Shown: positions 46,425 to 55,325, numbered from the stretch's first letter. The stretch is 61,277 bases of DNA from Chloroflexota bacterium (GCA_005881275.1 VBEF01000021.1:1-61277); one strand, 5' to 3'. Notes: generated by a model not told the origin, from the sequence alone. A program made the numbers and translations.

Positions 46425-47381
46425 ATGGCTGCTCTTTTCGGTTTCCACATGCCGACCTTCAGCTTCCCTGGCGTCTCCAACGACAAGCTGTTCGATCGCG
46501 TGCTCGAGAACGCGCGGGCGGCGGAGCGGGCCGGCTTCGACCTCGTCACCGTGATGGATCACTTCTATCAGATACGCGGGATCGGTCCCGAGACCGAGCC
46601 GATGATGGAGGCGTACACCACGCTCAGCGCGCTCGCGGCTCAGACATCGCGGATCAAGCTCGGCACGCTCGTGACCGGGGTCACCTACCGCAACCCGGCG
46701 CTGCTCGCCAAGATGGTGACAACTCTTGACGTCATCTCGAAAGGCCGCGCCATCTTGGGCATCGGCGCCGCGTGGAACGAGGATGAGCACAATGGCTACG
46801 GCACTGAATTTCCGCCCATCGCCCAGCGCATGGACAGGCTCGACGAAGCACTGACCATCGCCAAGCTGATGTTCACGGAGGAGCGCCCGACGTTCGAGGG
46901 CAAGTACTACCGGATCGAGCGCGCGCTCAACGTGCCACGTCCCGTCCAGCCGGGTGGACCAAAGATCCTGGTCGGCGGCGGCGGCGAGAGGCGAACGCTG
47001 CGGCTTCTCGCGCAGCACGGCGACATCGGTCACTGGTTTGGCGGCAACCTAGAGGACCTGAAGCGCAAGAAGCAGGTGTTCGAACAGCACTGCGTCGAGG
47101 TCAATCGGGATCCTTCAGAGGTCCTGCTCACGGTCGGCCTCATGCTCGTGCTGGCGGAAAACGAAAGGGATGCCAGGAAGCTGCTGGACGGACTCACTCC
47201 GGAGCGGCGCGCCATGGCGGTGACGACGACCGTGGCGCAGGCCGCGGAGATCATCGGCCAGTACATGGACGCCGGATTTGGCGGCTTCACGTTCAACAAC
47301 AACGTGCTCCAGACCGGCGAATCGATCGCGCTCGCGGGTGAGCTGATCCAGACGGTGAACGGGAGCCGCGTTCCGGCCTAA
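46425..47381 (+). CDS. LLM-class (luciferase-like, probably F420-dependent) oxidoreductase
   Basis: 318-residue bacterial luciferase-like barrel: FGFHMPTFSFPGVSND, then AERAGFDLVTVMDHFYQI, IKLGTLVTGVTYRNPALLAK, and AILGIGAAWNEDEHNGYGTE. This subfamily (F420-dependent LLM oxidoreductases, TIGR03560-like) is frequent in Actinobacteria and Chloroflexota; flavin use cannot be excluded. The ATG at 46425 follows a TATTGT box by seven bases with no ribosome site, so the mRNA is predicted leaderless. It overlaps the convergent DUF1684 gene by four bases. Confidence 0.9.
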   Translation: MAALFGFHMPTFSFPGVSNDKLFDRVLENARAAERAGFDLVTVMDHFYQIRGIGPETEPMMEAYTTLSALAAQTSRIKLGTLVTGVTYRNPALLAKMVTTLDVISKGRAILGIGAAWNEDEHNGYGTEFPPIAQRMDRLDEALTIAKLMFTEERPTFEGKYYRIERALNVPRPVQPGGPKILVGGGGERRTLRLLAQHGDIGHWFGGNLEDLKRKKQVFEQHCVEVNRDPSEVLLTVGLMLVLAENERDARKLLDGLTPERRAMAVTTTVAQAAEIIGQYMDAGFGGFTFNNNVLQTGESIALAGELIQTVNGSRVPA

Positions 47382-48007
47382 CTCTTGTAAGAGAGCTCGC
47401 CCGCTCGCACCGGCACCTTCAGGTGGTTCTCTGGCGGCGCGAGCGGGCAGGCCCAGCGCGGGCTGTAGGCGCAGGAGGCGTTGTAGGCGAAGTTGAAATC
47501 GATCACGACGTCAGTTGAGCTCGGCTCGATCTCGAGCACCAGCCCGTCGGTGTCTTTGGCGGTGTCGAAGAGGTAGCGGCCGCCGCCGTAGGTTTCATGC
47601 CCCGAGGTGAGGTCGCGAAACGGAACGAACAGGCCGCCCGCGTACTGCACGAGGCTGAGCACAGTTAGGGCGCATTCCTGGCCGTCGAGCGTGAAGACCA
47701 TGCGTCCCACGCGCCGGTATCTGACCGCGCCGTCCTCACCGCCGGTGTCGATCACCAGCTCGGTTCCATCGCCTGGTTCGACATGCGCGGTCACCCGATA
47801 CGCTGGATCGGGATCGAAGTAGCGCAGGCCCTGGAACGAGGCCCTTTCCTCAGGCTCGATCGGTGACTGAGGATGCGTCCGAAACAGCGCGTTGCGAGCC
47901 TCGCGAAATCGAGCCAGCGTGCCCGGACCGGAGATGCGATAGAGATCGCCCACACGGCGACGCCAGTCGACCAGGTCGAGATACGGCTGAGGCTCAGTGC
48001 CCGTCAA
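47378..48007 (-). CDS. DUF1684 family protein
   Basis: 209 residues with the DUF1684 pattern: LVDWRRRVGDLYRI, FREARNALFRTHPQSPI, GLRYFDPDPAYRV, FRDLTSGHETYGGGRYL, and the closing FNFAYNASCAYSPRWACPLA-type motif with conserved Cys and Pro. The molecular function of DUF1684 is not established. TTG 48007 overlaps the end of the upstream membrane-protein gene by 14 bp, so both are on one transcript. Confidence 0.88.
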   Translation of the reverse strand: MTGTEPQPYLDLVDWRRRVGDLYRISGPGTLARFREARNALFRTHPQSPIEPEERASFQGLRYFDPDPAYRVTAHVEPGDGTELVIDTGGEDGAVRYRRVGRMVFTLDGQECALTVLSLVQYAGGLFVPFRDLTSGHETYGGGRYLFDTAKDTDGLVLEIEPSSTDVVIDFNFAYNASCAYSPRWACPLAPPENHLKVPVRAGELSYKS

Positions 48008-49649
48008 CGGTCTGCTCAGTAGGCGTCAGGTGGTAGTTCGCCTGCGGCGGGAGGCTCGCCAGGGCCTGGTGCACGTCGTCCTCATTCGCGTCGGTGACCA
48101 CCAGCGTGTAGCGGCGGGAGTGCGGTCCTACCACCTCAGCCGTCGGCGCCGCGTCCTCGTGCGTCGTCTGGGCGATGACAGCAACGGTCGCCGGCAGGAT
48201 GGACGGCTGCGCTGTGACTTTGGGCGGCCGCGTCGCGGCGTCCGAGCGCAGGACGCGCCAGTGATAGACGCCGATCGCGGCGGCGACGACGATCAACGCC
48301 AGGAAGCGGCCGAAGTTGAGGTTGTTCTCATCTGTCAGGTTCGGATGCGCGCTGAAGACCTGCTGAAGCAGGGCGTTGATGAGCCCGACGCCGCCGCCAA
48401 GGACCGCCAGCACACTGCCGAGAAGAGCGGCCCAGACATAGAGCTTGCGGCTGAGCGACTGCCGGTCCGCGGCCCAGGGCGCCTGCCTCCAGTGGGCCAG
48501 CCAGACCGCGGCGCCGACCAACAGCAGGGTCAGCGAGAGGCTGGCCGGATCCTTCCAGTCGGGTGCTTTGATGCCGATGACGGGCGCTTCGGCCGCGACC
48601 AGAAGAGTGCCCAGCAGTACCGCCGCGCCGTAAGCCATCGCGCCGAGCGAGATGAGCGCGGCCATGTTCGTGTAGAGACGACGCACGCCGGCCTGCCGGT
48701 CGGCCTCTTGCGTGCGCGCGTCACGGGCCAACCGCCGCCGGATCAAAAACCACGCCACTCCATACACGAGCAGGAGTGAGCCTGGACCGGCCAGGGCTGC
48801 CAGCAGATTCGTGCCCGCGCCACCGGGGTTGCTGACGCCAAGGGCCCGGTCGAGGGCGTAGTACAGGATCTGTGTCGCACCGAAGAGTGCTGCTCCGATG
48901 CTGAACGCAACGGCGATGAATCCCTCCAGCGCGCGCAGCGTGGAATGCCGGTCGTCTGAGATGTGATTCGTGGCGACGGCTCGAGCGTGGAAGCTCCACA
49001 GCAGCGCCCCGGCAATCACCGAGCCTGCCGGGGTGGCCATGTACAGATACTGGACGATCGAGCCGAGGACCAGCTTCGTCCACCCGAGCTGCAGCAGGTA
49101 CGCCGCACTCGACAGCATGGTCAGCAGGCCCACCAGCAGGGCGACGTACATGTACCAACGGCGGAGCGTGGCTGAGGCGCCTTCCTCGCCGACGGCAGCG
49201 CGGTCTCGCGATGCGATCACGAAATGGAATCCGAGAAGAGCCACGCAGACGACGCTTGCCCAACCCAGCTGCGCCGCGGTCAGTCCGTTGAGAGGCAGCT
49301 GATCGAAGACCGGCTGGAACAGGAAGAACAGCGCGAAGGCGAGCGTCTCCATGGCCGCGAGCGCAGTCGCAAGACAGACGAAGTACAGGTACAGGCGCCG
49401 CAGGGCGGACGCGCGCTCAAACGGATCTCGCATCGCAAAGCGGCGCGCAACCCAGAAGTGCACGCCCCAAACCGGCAGCGCCACCACCGTCATGGCGGTG
49501 AAAACCGCAAGCTGGCTGCGGCTGGATTCAGCCGACGGGTCGTTGAAGGCAAAGAGCAAGACTGTGGCGCCGAGGAAGACGAGGCCCACCGCCAGCAGCA
49601 CCATCGCCGCGGCGCTCACCAGGTACAGGTAGAGGCGCCTCAAAATCAC
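47994..49649 (-). CDS. Membrane protein of six tandem two-helix repeats (DUF5671-like)
   Basis: 551 residues. Units of about 80 residues begin with RRLYLYLV or a variant at residues 4, 84, 163, 238, 323 and 401. Each unit contains one helix after this motif and a second helix ending in a pattern like GxHFxxxxR (for example WGVHFWVARR, GFHFVIASR, WLAHWR, GVYHWRVLR). About twelve membrane helices result, followed by a soluble C-terminal region of roughly 75 residues. The repeats resemble DUF5671; function unknown. It starts at GTG 49649, divergent from the Trm112-like gene, and its 3' end overlaps the DUF1684 gene. Confidence 0.85.
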   Translation of the reverse strand: MILRRLYLYLVSAAAMVLLAVGLVFLGATVLLFAFNDPSAESSRSQLAVFTAMTVVALPVWGVHFWVARRFAMRDPFERASALRRLYLYFVCLATALAAMETLAFALFFLFQPVFDQLPLNGLTAAQLGWASVVCVALLGFHFVIASRDRAAVGEEGASATLRRWYMYVALLVGLLTMLSSAAYLLQLGWTKLVLGSIVQYLYMATPAGSVIAGALLWSFHARAVATNHISDDRHSTLRALEGFIAVAFSIGAALFGATQILYYALDRALGVSNPGGAGTNLLAALAGPGSLLLVYGVAWFLIRRRLARDARTQEADRQAGVRRLYTNMAALISLGAMAYGAAVLLGTLLVAAEAPVIGIKAPDWKDPASLSLTLLLVGAAVWLAHWRQAPWAADRQSLSRKLYVWAALLGSVLAVLGGGVGLINALLQQVFSAHPNLTDENNLNFGRFLALIVVAAAIGVYHWRVLRSDAATRPPKVTAQPSILPATVAVIAQTTHEDAAPTAEVVGPHSRRYTLVVTDANEDDVHQALASLPPQANYHLTPTEQTVDGH

Positions 49650-49675
49650 AGGCGAAACCGTACTACCATGCGCGG

Positions 49676-49843
49676 GTGATCTCTCAAGAACTGCTTGAAA
49701 TCCTGGCGTGCCCGAAGTGCCACACGAAGATCGAGCTCAGGGAGCCGGACAGGCTGCGTTGCCCCAACTGCAAGGTGCTCTATCCGATCGTGGACGGGAT
49801 CCCCGTGATGCTCATCGAAGAGGGGAAACCGGAGGAGCAGTAG
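49676..49843 (+). CDS. Trm112/YcaR-like zinc-ribbon protein
   Basis: 55 residues: ELLEILACPKCHTKIELRE, then LRCPNCKVLYPIVDGIPVML. This is the UPF0434/Trm112 signature with CxxC and CxxC pairs and the invariant YPI-DGIPVM. Family members are short zinc-binding proteins that can stabilise methyltransferases. Start GTG 49676 follows a TACTAC box by nine bases with no ribosome site. Confidence 0.9.
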   Translation: MISQELLEILACPKCHTKIELREPDRLRCPNCKVLYPIVDGIPVMLIEEGKPEEQ

Positions 49844-49861
49844 CGGGAACCTTCTCCTTAC

Positions 49862-51043
49862 TCAGGCCGCGCACGCGTAGTGACTGGTGTCTTTCGGTGA
49901 GGGGTTGGCCTCGGCGTCGCGGATGTCCGGCGTGATCTCGTCGTCGGTGAGCGCGTAGGCCTGGTTCGGATCGCTGGCCGAGGTCGCGAAGACCATGCCG
50001 AGCACCCGCCCTTGCATGTCGATGAGGGGGCCGCCCGAGTTGCCCGGGTGGACGGTTGCCTGCAAGACGAAGATCTGGCGCGTCACCAGGTTCTGGTTGT
50101 AGATGTCACGGCCCTGCGCCTGGACGGTGCCATCCACGACCGCAGGCACCACCTTCTCCGCGAGCCCGCCCGGATAACCGATGACGGCCCCCTGCGTGCC
50201 ACGCTGCGCCGGGCCGAGGGTGAGCCCCGACACCGCGTATCCGGGCACGAAGAGCACAGCCACGTCGCGCTCCGGGTCGAAGAACACCACCGTCGCGCGC
50301 ATGGTGGAGCCGTCGGTCTTCTGGATCGTGTGGGAACCCGTTCCCGAGACGACGTGCGCGTTGGTCACGACGTAACCGCTGCCGACTGGAAAGCCGCTGC
50401 CCGTCACGATGCCGCCACAACCCAGGCTCGACACCTTGACGACCGACTGGGCCGCGTGGTTGACGCCAGGCGTGTCCACCGACTCGGGCACAGGGAGCGC
50501 GCTCGGGAGCGTCGGCTCGAGGCCGGCGAACACGGGTGGGAATTGCACGCCAGCCAGTACCTGTTGCACGCTGGCGAGGAACGGCGGAGGACGCGGGGCC
50601 AGCGTGTCGAGGCCGCGGAGCAGCGCTGAGCGCTGGATCTGCTGGGCGATCTCAGGGCTCGGCCCGCGCGAGAAGCTCAGGCCGAGGAACCAGCACATCA
50701 CGAGCACCGCAAAGGCGGAGAGCGCAGCGCCCGCGACGGAATCGGTCGACGTGTGAATGCCGGTGCGCAAGATCTGGCGGCGGATCGGCTCGCCCACCGC
50801 GAAACCGATGCTCGAGCCGAGGCTGCCGCCGATCACCAGGACGAGAACCGCGCCCAGGGGCCGGGCGGTGGCGTTGTTGATCTGCAGGTAGTCGAGAACG
50901 TACCTGGCGGAGGCGGCGCCGAGCATCACGCCAACCAACAGGCCGACGTATTGCGCGAACGACAGCCAGAATCCCCGCCGGTACCCGTTGGCGAGTCCAA
51001 CGACGGCCGCGATGAGGATGAGGACGTCTATGAGATTGATCAA
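49862..51043 (-). CDS. CvpA - trypsin-like membrane serine protease (MarP-like)
   Basis: 393 residues. Four membrane helices of a CvpA domain (about 5-125) are followed by a periplasmic chymotrypsin-fold protease with His230 (VTNAHVVSG), Asp260 (DPERDVAVLF) and Ser336 (HPGNSGGPL). Cys209 and Cys391 match in position the disulfide pair of Mycobacterium tuberculosis MarP (Rv3671c), a protease for acid and oxidative stress. The start is TTG 51043, preceded by TAAGTA seven bases upstream without a ribosome site (probably leaderless). Confidence 0.9.
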   Translation of the reverse strand: MINLIDVLILIAAVVGLANGYRRGFWLSFAQYVGLLVGVMLGAASARYVLDYLQINNATARPLGAVLVLVIGGSLGSSIGFAVGEPIRRQILRTGIHTSTDSVAGAALSAFAVLVMCWFLGLSFSRGPSPEIAQQIQRSALLRGLDTLAPRPPPFLASVQQVLAGVQFPPVFAGLEPTLPSALPVPESVDTPGVNHAAQSVVKVSSLGCGGIVTGSGFPVGSGYVVTNAHVVSGTGSHTIQKTDGSTMRATVVFFDPERDVAVLFVPGYAVSGLTLGPAQRGTQGAVIGYPGGLAEKVVPAVVDGTVQAQGRDIYNQNLVTRQIFVLQATVHPGNSGGPLIDMQGRVLGMVFATSASDPNQAYALTDDEITPDIRDAEANPSPKDTSHYACAA

Positions 51044-51112
51044 CGGGCTCTACTTAGTAACACCCTAGCCTTCCTCAACGCCCGAACGTCGTGGCTTGGC
51101 GATAATTGACAC

Positions 51113-51280
51113 GTGGTCTATCTCGCCGGTGAATGGGTGCCCGCCTGGCTCTGGATGAGCATGACCTTCCTGGTCGCGACTCTGGGCGTGGCCGGCCTGG
51201 GCTGGTGGGTGCTGCGCGGCGACGCGATCAATCGCGCCAGCGAGGAGTCGCTCGAACCCGAAGCCGCCGAACACCACTAG
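51113..51280 (+). CDS. Small single-helix membrane protein next to the oxidase genes
   Basis: 55 residues: a Trp-rich N-terminus, one hydrophobic helix (MTFLVATLGVAGLGWWVLRG), and an acidic tail rich in Glu and ending in His-His. GTG 51113 is preceded by GATAAT with exactly six bases between, and by no ribosome site. It ends ten bases before the convergent ctaD stop. I do not recognise the family; its position raises the possibility of a small oxidase-associated subunit. Confidence 0.65.
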   Translation: MVYLAGEWVPAWLWMSMTFLVATLGVAGLGWWVLRGDAINRASEESLEPEAAEHH

Positions 51281-51290
51281 CTCGCCGGGT

Positions 51291-52943
51291 TCAGGTTGCG
51301 GTAAGGACCGGCTCCTGTTCGACCAGCTCCCCGGCCTCGCGCAGGTCCCGCACCGGCATGAAGCTGCGCACAGGCGGAACGCGTTCGAAGTTGTACGGCG
51401 GCGGGGGAGAGGTCGTCGCCCACTCCAGCGTGTTGCCCTTCCACGGGTCGTTGCCCGCGATCTCGCCGTGGTTCCAGCTCTGGACCACGTTGATCAGGAA
51501 GAGCAGGATCGAGAACGCGATCAGGAACGACGAGATCGTGATGATCATGTTCGTCGTCGCCCAGGCGGGGTTGGCGTAGGTCCAGATGCGGCGCGGCATT
51601 CCTTCCAACCCGAGCGTGTGCATGATCAGGAAGGTGCCGTTGAAGCCGACGAACACCGTCCAGAAGTTCCACTCGCCAAGCGTCCGGTTCAGCAAGCGAC
51701 CGGTGATCTTCGGGAACCAGTAGTAGATGCCGGCCAGGATCGCGAACACGCTGCCCCCGAACAGAACGTAGTGCAGGTGGGCGACAACGTAGTAGGACTG
51801 GTGGAGCTGCGTGTCGACCGGCACTGAGGCCAGGAAGATGCCGGTGATGCCGCCGATCAGGAAGGTCGCCAGGAAGCCGAAGACGAACTTCATCGGCACC
51901 GTGAACTCGACCGAACCCCACCACGCGGTGGCGATCCAGTTGAAGAACTTGATGCCGGTCGGCACCGCGATGAGCATGGTCATGAGCATGAAAAAGCCCT
52001 CGACGTACGTGTTCATGCCGACGGTGAACATGTGGTGTGCCCAAACGGTCATCGACAGGAAGACGATTCCGAACATCGCCGCCACCATCGACATGTAGCC
52101 GAAGATCGGCTTGCGCGCAAAGACCGGGACGATCTCGGACACCAGCCCGAACGCGGGCAGGATCATGACGTAGACCTCGGGATGCCCGAAGAACCAGAAC
52201 AGATGCTGGTACAGGACCGGGCGCCCCTGGGTGGTGAAGAACTGCGTGCCGAGCTGGCGGTCGAACTCGAGCAGGATCATCGCCGCCGCAAGCGGAGCAC
52301 CGACGATCAGAAGCAGGATCGAGGTCGAGATCTGCGCCCACACGAAGAGGGGCAGGCGCGAGAACCGCATGCCGGGCGCGCGAAGGGCGACGATCGTGGT
52401 CAGGAAGTTGGTCGAGGCCATGATGCCGCTGATCGCCCAGACCATGATGCTCAGCGCCCAGAAGTCGACGCCCAGCCCGTGGTTGAACGCCTTCTCGGTC
52501 AGCGGCGCGTAGCCGGTCCAGCCGGCATTCAGCGAGCCGCCGGTGAAGAAACCGCAGTAGTACAGGATGATCGAGACCGGGATCAGCCAGAAACCGAGCA
52601 GGTTGACCCGCGGGAAAGCCATGTCCCGGGCGCCAATCATTAGCGGCACCATGTAGTTCGCGACCCCGGTGACGAAGATCGTGACGAAGAAGAAGATCAT
52701 CGTCACGCCGTGCGCCGAGATGATCTGGTTGTAAGTCTCGGCGTCGACTATGTGCAGGTTGGGCTGGGAGAGCTGCAGCCGGATGATCAGCGCGAAGATG
52801 CCGCCGATCACAAAGCTGATGATCGAGGTGACCATGTACATGATCCCGATCAGCTTGTGATCGGTCGTCGTCAGCCAGATGCTGATCGGCTTGAAGAATG
52901 TGTCGTCGTACTGCTTCGGCCGGGGGAGGACTGTAGTTGCCAT
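51291..52943 (-). CDS. ctaD: Cytochrome c oxidase subunit I
   Basis: 550 residues and twelve membrane helices of an A-type heme-copper oxidase. The low-spin heme ligands are in ISAHGVTMIFFFV and the HLHYVLFG segment. The Cu-B/Tyr cross-link and D-channel Glu are in WFFGHPEVYVMILPAFG, with the HH pair in VWAHHMFTVGM. The Glu in FGHPE marks the A1 subgroup. It reduces O2 to water and pumps protons. It is cotranscribed 15 bp after ctaC, with AGGA before the ATG. Confidence 0.97.
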   Translation of the reverse strand: MATTVLPRPKQYDDTFFKPISIWLTTTDHKLIGIMYMVTSIISFVIGGIFALIIRLQLSQPNLHIVDAETYNQIISAHGVTMIFFFVTIFVTGVANYMVPLMIGARDMAFPRVNLLGFWLIPVSIILYYCGFFTGGSLNAGWTGYAPLTEKAFNHGLGVDFWALSIMVWAISGIMASTNFLTTIVALRAPGMRFSRLPLFVWAQISTSILLLIVGAPLAAAMILLEFDRQLGTQFFTTQGRPVLYQHLFWFFGHPEVYVMILPAFGLVSEIVPVFARKPIFGYMSMVAAMFGIVFLSMTVWAHHMFTVGMNTYVEGFFMLMTMLIAVPTGIKFFNWIATAWWGSVEFTVPMKFVFGFLATFLIGGITGIFLASVPVDTQLHQSYYVVAHLHYVLFGGSVFAILAGIYYWFPKITGRLLNRTLGEWNFWTVFVGFNGTFLIMHTLGLEGMPRRIWTYANPAWATTNMIITISSFLIAFSILLFLINVVQSWNHGEIAGNDPWKGNTLEWATTSPPPPYNFERVPPVRSFMPVRDLREAGELVEQEPVLTAT

Positions 52944-52958
52944 CCGATTCCTATCCTA

Positions 52959-53780
52959 CTAAGCGGGTGACGGGGATGGTGATGGGGAAGGCGACGTGGT
53001 CGCCGCTTTCTGCTTGGCCATCCAGGCGTCGAAATCAGCCTTGTCCATAGCCTGCATCATGATCTGCATCTGCGCGTGCCCTGAGCCGCACAGCTCGGCG
53101 CACTCGCCGCGCCACTTGCCTGGCTTGTCGATCTTGAGCCACGAGAAGTTGTCGTAGCCCGGAACCGCGTCCGTCTTGCCCGAGATCGAGGGCACCCACC
53201 ACGAGTGGATCACGTCGTTGGCGTCGAACTGCAGCTTGATCAGGGTATTGGTGGGCACAACAAATGGCGTCACCTCGGCGGCGAGGCTGCCCTCCTGGTG
53301 GACCACGACGCCGTTGAGATAGTCGTACTCCCAACCAAACTGATGACCGCTCACCTTGACCGTCATCTCCTGGTTGTTGATGGGCTGGAAGTTCTTCTGC
53401 AGCTCCACGAAGCTGTAGGCGGCGATCGCCAAAACGATGATGAGCGGGGCGAGGGTCCAGGCGATCTCGAGCCCCGCGTGCCCGTGCACCTGGGGAACCA
53501 CGTAGCCGGCGGGTTGCCGCGAGCGGCGGTAGCGAATGACCACCCAGAGCAGAGAAGCCTCCACACCGACAAACACGGCAATCGCCACCAGCGAGATGTA
53601 GAAGTAGGTGTCGTAGATGTCCTTTCCGTTCGGCGAAACGGGCTCAGGAAAGATGGGACTCAGGCCGCCGAGATCGCAGGAGCTGAGAACGAAAGCGAGG
53701 CCGGCGAGTCCGATGGTCGTGATCAGCGCGCGAGCGCTTCGAGCCACGAGATGGAAGTATATCGGCGGCAGGAATCGCAC
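52959..53780 (-). CDS. ctaC: Cytochrome c oxidase subunit II (lipoprotein, CuA)
   Basis: 273 residues. The signal sequence ends in a lipobox-like FVLSSC; two membrane helices follow, then the cupredoxin CuA domain with HSWWVPSISGKTDAVPGY and CAELCGSGHAQMQIMM. Those supply two Cys, two His, Met and Glu of the CuA centre. No cytochrome c domain is fused, so an external electron donor is needed. The C-terminus is a Ser-Pro repeat tail. The start is GTG 53780, divergent from the zinc-ribbon gene. Confidence 0.95.
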   Translation of the reverse strand: MRFLPPIYFHLVARSARALITTIGLAGLAFVLSSCDLGGLSPIFPEPVSPNGKDIYDTYFYISLVAIAVFVGVEASLLWVVIRYRRSRQPAGYVVPQVHGHAGLEIAWTLAPLIIVLAIAAYSFVELQKNFQPINNQEMTVKVSGHQFGWEYDYLNGVVVHQEGSLAAEVTPFVVPTNTLIKLQFDANDVIHSWWVPSISGKTDAVPGYDNFSWLKIDKPGKWRGECAELCGSGHAQMQIMMQAMDKADFDAWMAKQKAATTSPSPSPSPSPA

Positions 53781-53826
53781 CCCGCTGTGCCCTGGACAGC
53801 CGACCCGATAGAATCCAAAATCGATT

Positions 53827-54321
53827 GTGGCCGTAGCCCGGAAGCCTCGCTACGTCGACCTGGCCAACCCCAGCCTGTCCGTCGAATGCCCCAACTGCGG
53901 GCTGCGGACGGCGCGCTTCGTCGACCACTGCCGCAACTGCGGCTACAAGCTCTGGCCCTCCAGCGAGATGGCGTCCGCGGCTTTCAAAGCGTGGCGGGAC
54001 GCTGACCCGAGCCGCGCCGACGCCTCACGCTTCGATCTCGACCTGCCGCCGCCGCCGATCGATGACACGGTGGATTACGCCGAGCGCGCGCACTCCCTCG
54101 GAATCCACCTTTTTCCGAACAGCAATTTCCCGTTCATCATCTGCGTCGGCATATTCTTTCTCGGTCTGGCCGCGATCCCGTTCTCGCCGACCGCGCGGAT
54201 CACGCTGGCCGTCATCGGCGGCCTCATCTTCCTCTACGGTGTCGTAGGTTGGGTCCTGGTCGAGGACGTCAAGATGTTTCCAGCCGACAACCCCAAGACG
54301 AACGGTGAGGTGCATCACTGA
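53827..54321 (+). CDS. Zinc-ribbon two-helix membrane protein in the oxidase cluster
   Basis: 164 residues. An N-terminal double zinc knuckle (Cys21, Cys24, Cys35, Cys38: CPNCGLRTARFVDHCRNCG) is followed by a Pro-rich linker and two membrane helices (about 101-119 and 124-142). It lies between ctaC and ctaE and its stop overlaps the ctaE start (TGATG), so it is made with subunit III. The two-helix part sits where a small subunit IV (CtaF-like) is expected in Actinobacteria; the cytosolic zinc ribbon is unusual. A TAGAAT box lies 12 bases before GTG 53827. Confidence 0.75.
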   Translation: MAVARKPRYVDLANPSLSVECPNCGLRTARFVDHCRNCGYKLWPSSEMASAAFKAWRDADPSRADASRFDLDLPPPPIDDTVDYAERAHSLGIHLFPNSNFPFIICVGIFFLGLAAIPFSPTARITLAVIGGLIFLYGVVGWVLVEDVKMFPADNPKTNGEVHH

Positions 54322-54947
54322 TGGCCGTCGCTTCGCTGCAGCGAGAGCCGACGCCGGAGTACCCGGCGATCAAGCCCGGGATGATGGGGATGTACATATT
54401 CTTGGCCTCCGAGGTCATGTTCTTCGGAAGCCTGTTCGCGATGTACTTCTACATGGTCGGGTCGCACAACACCTGGCCGCCGGCTGCTCCGAGCAGCACT
54501 CCCGAGTACTACGTCAGCTGGTGGCCGATCCCGTTCGTCAACACGATCGTCCTGCTGTCCAGCGGTGTGACGTGCCACTTCGCCCTCGAAGCACTCTCAC
54601 GCGACAACCGGCGGAGATTTTTCGTGCTCATGATCACGACGATTGTCCTGGGACTTGGATTCGAGTTCGGCCAGCTGTACGAGTTCATCAACGCGTTCAG
54701 CCGCGGCCTGAACCTGACCGCGAACACTTTCGCCAGCGCGTTCTTCACGATGACAGGCTTCCACGGCGCGCACGTGCTTGGCGGACTGGTTCTGCTTACC
54801 CTCATCCTGTATCGCGCGGCCCGGGGCCAGTTCTCGTCTCGCAATCATGTCGGCCCGGCGGCCGTGACCTTGTACTGGCACTTCGTTGACGTGGTGTGGA
54901 TCTTCCTGTTCGGAATTCTCTACCTGGGGGTGACGGCGTTCAAATGA
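54321..54947 (+). CDS. ctaE: Cytochrome c oxidase subunit III
   Basis: 208 residues with seven predicted helices and the COX3 pattern: GMYIFLASEVMFFGSLFAMY, then SGVTCHFALEALSRDN, GFEFGQLYEFINAF, FFTMTGFHGAHVLGGL, and LYWHFVDVVWIFLFGILYLG. It stabilises subunit I. It overlaps the zinc-ribbon gene by one base and the following cupredoxin gene by four (ATGA). Confidence 0.96.
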   Translation: MAVASLQREPTPEYPAIKPGMMGMYIFLASEVMFFGSLFAMYFYMVGSHNTWPPAAPSSTPEYYVSWWPIPFVNTIVLLSSGVTCHFALEALSRDNRRRFFVLMITTIVLGLGFEFGQLYEFINAFSRGLNLTANTFASAFFTMTGFHGAHVLGGLVLLTLILYRAARGQFSSRNHVGPAAVTLYWHFVDVVWIFLFGILYLGVTAFK

Positions 54948-55306
54948 GAGCTGCGGCGGTGGCCCTGGTCATGGTCGCGCTGCTGTCCGCATGCGGCGGC
55001 AGCAGTGGAGGGACCGCGCCGGCGGGTTCGACGCAGGTGACGATGACCGAGTTCAAATTCGCCCCCTCGACGATCACCGTCGCCCACGGCAAGGTGATCT
55101 TCTGGCTGATCAACTCGGGCAACGTCGCGCACGACATGGCCATTCGCGACAGCTCCAATAATCGGGTGGCCACCAGCGACCTGATTTCGGCGGGCGACTC
55201 GAAGGAGTTCGACGTCAACGATATTCCCGCCGGAACCTACACGATCTTCTGCACCCAGCAGGGCCACGAGGCCTCGGGCATGAAGGGGACGCTGACCGTC
55301 ACTTAG
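54944..55306 (+). CDS. Plastocyanin-like cupredoxin lipoprotein
   Basis: 120 residues. The signal peptide ends in a lipobox LLSAC (Cys16), then a Gly/Ser linker and a type 1 copper domain. His is in SGNVAHDMAIRD, and Cys, His and Met are in TIFCTQQGHEASGM. All four classical blue-copper ligands are present, unlike the cupredoxin at 22572. ATG 54944 overlaps the subunit III stop, so this soluble copper protein is made with the oxidase and is a good candidate for its electron donor (inference). Confidence 0.9.
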   Translation: MRAAAVALVMVALLSACGGSSGGTAPAGSTQVTMTEFKFAPSTITVAHGKVIFWLINSGNVAHDMAIRDSSNNRVATSDLISAGDSKEFDVNDIPAGTYTIFCTQQGHEASGMKGTLTVT

Positions 55307-55325
55307 CGACGCGCTCGGGCTTGCC

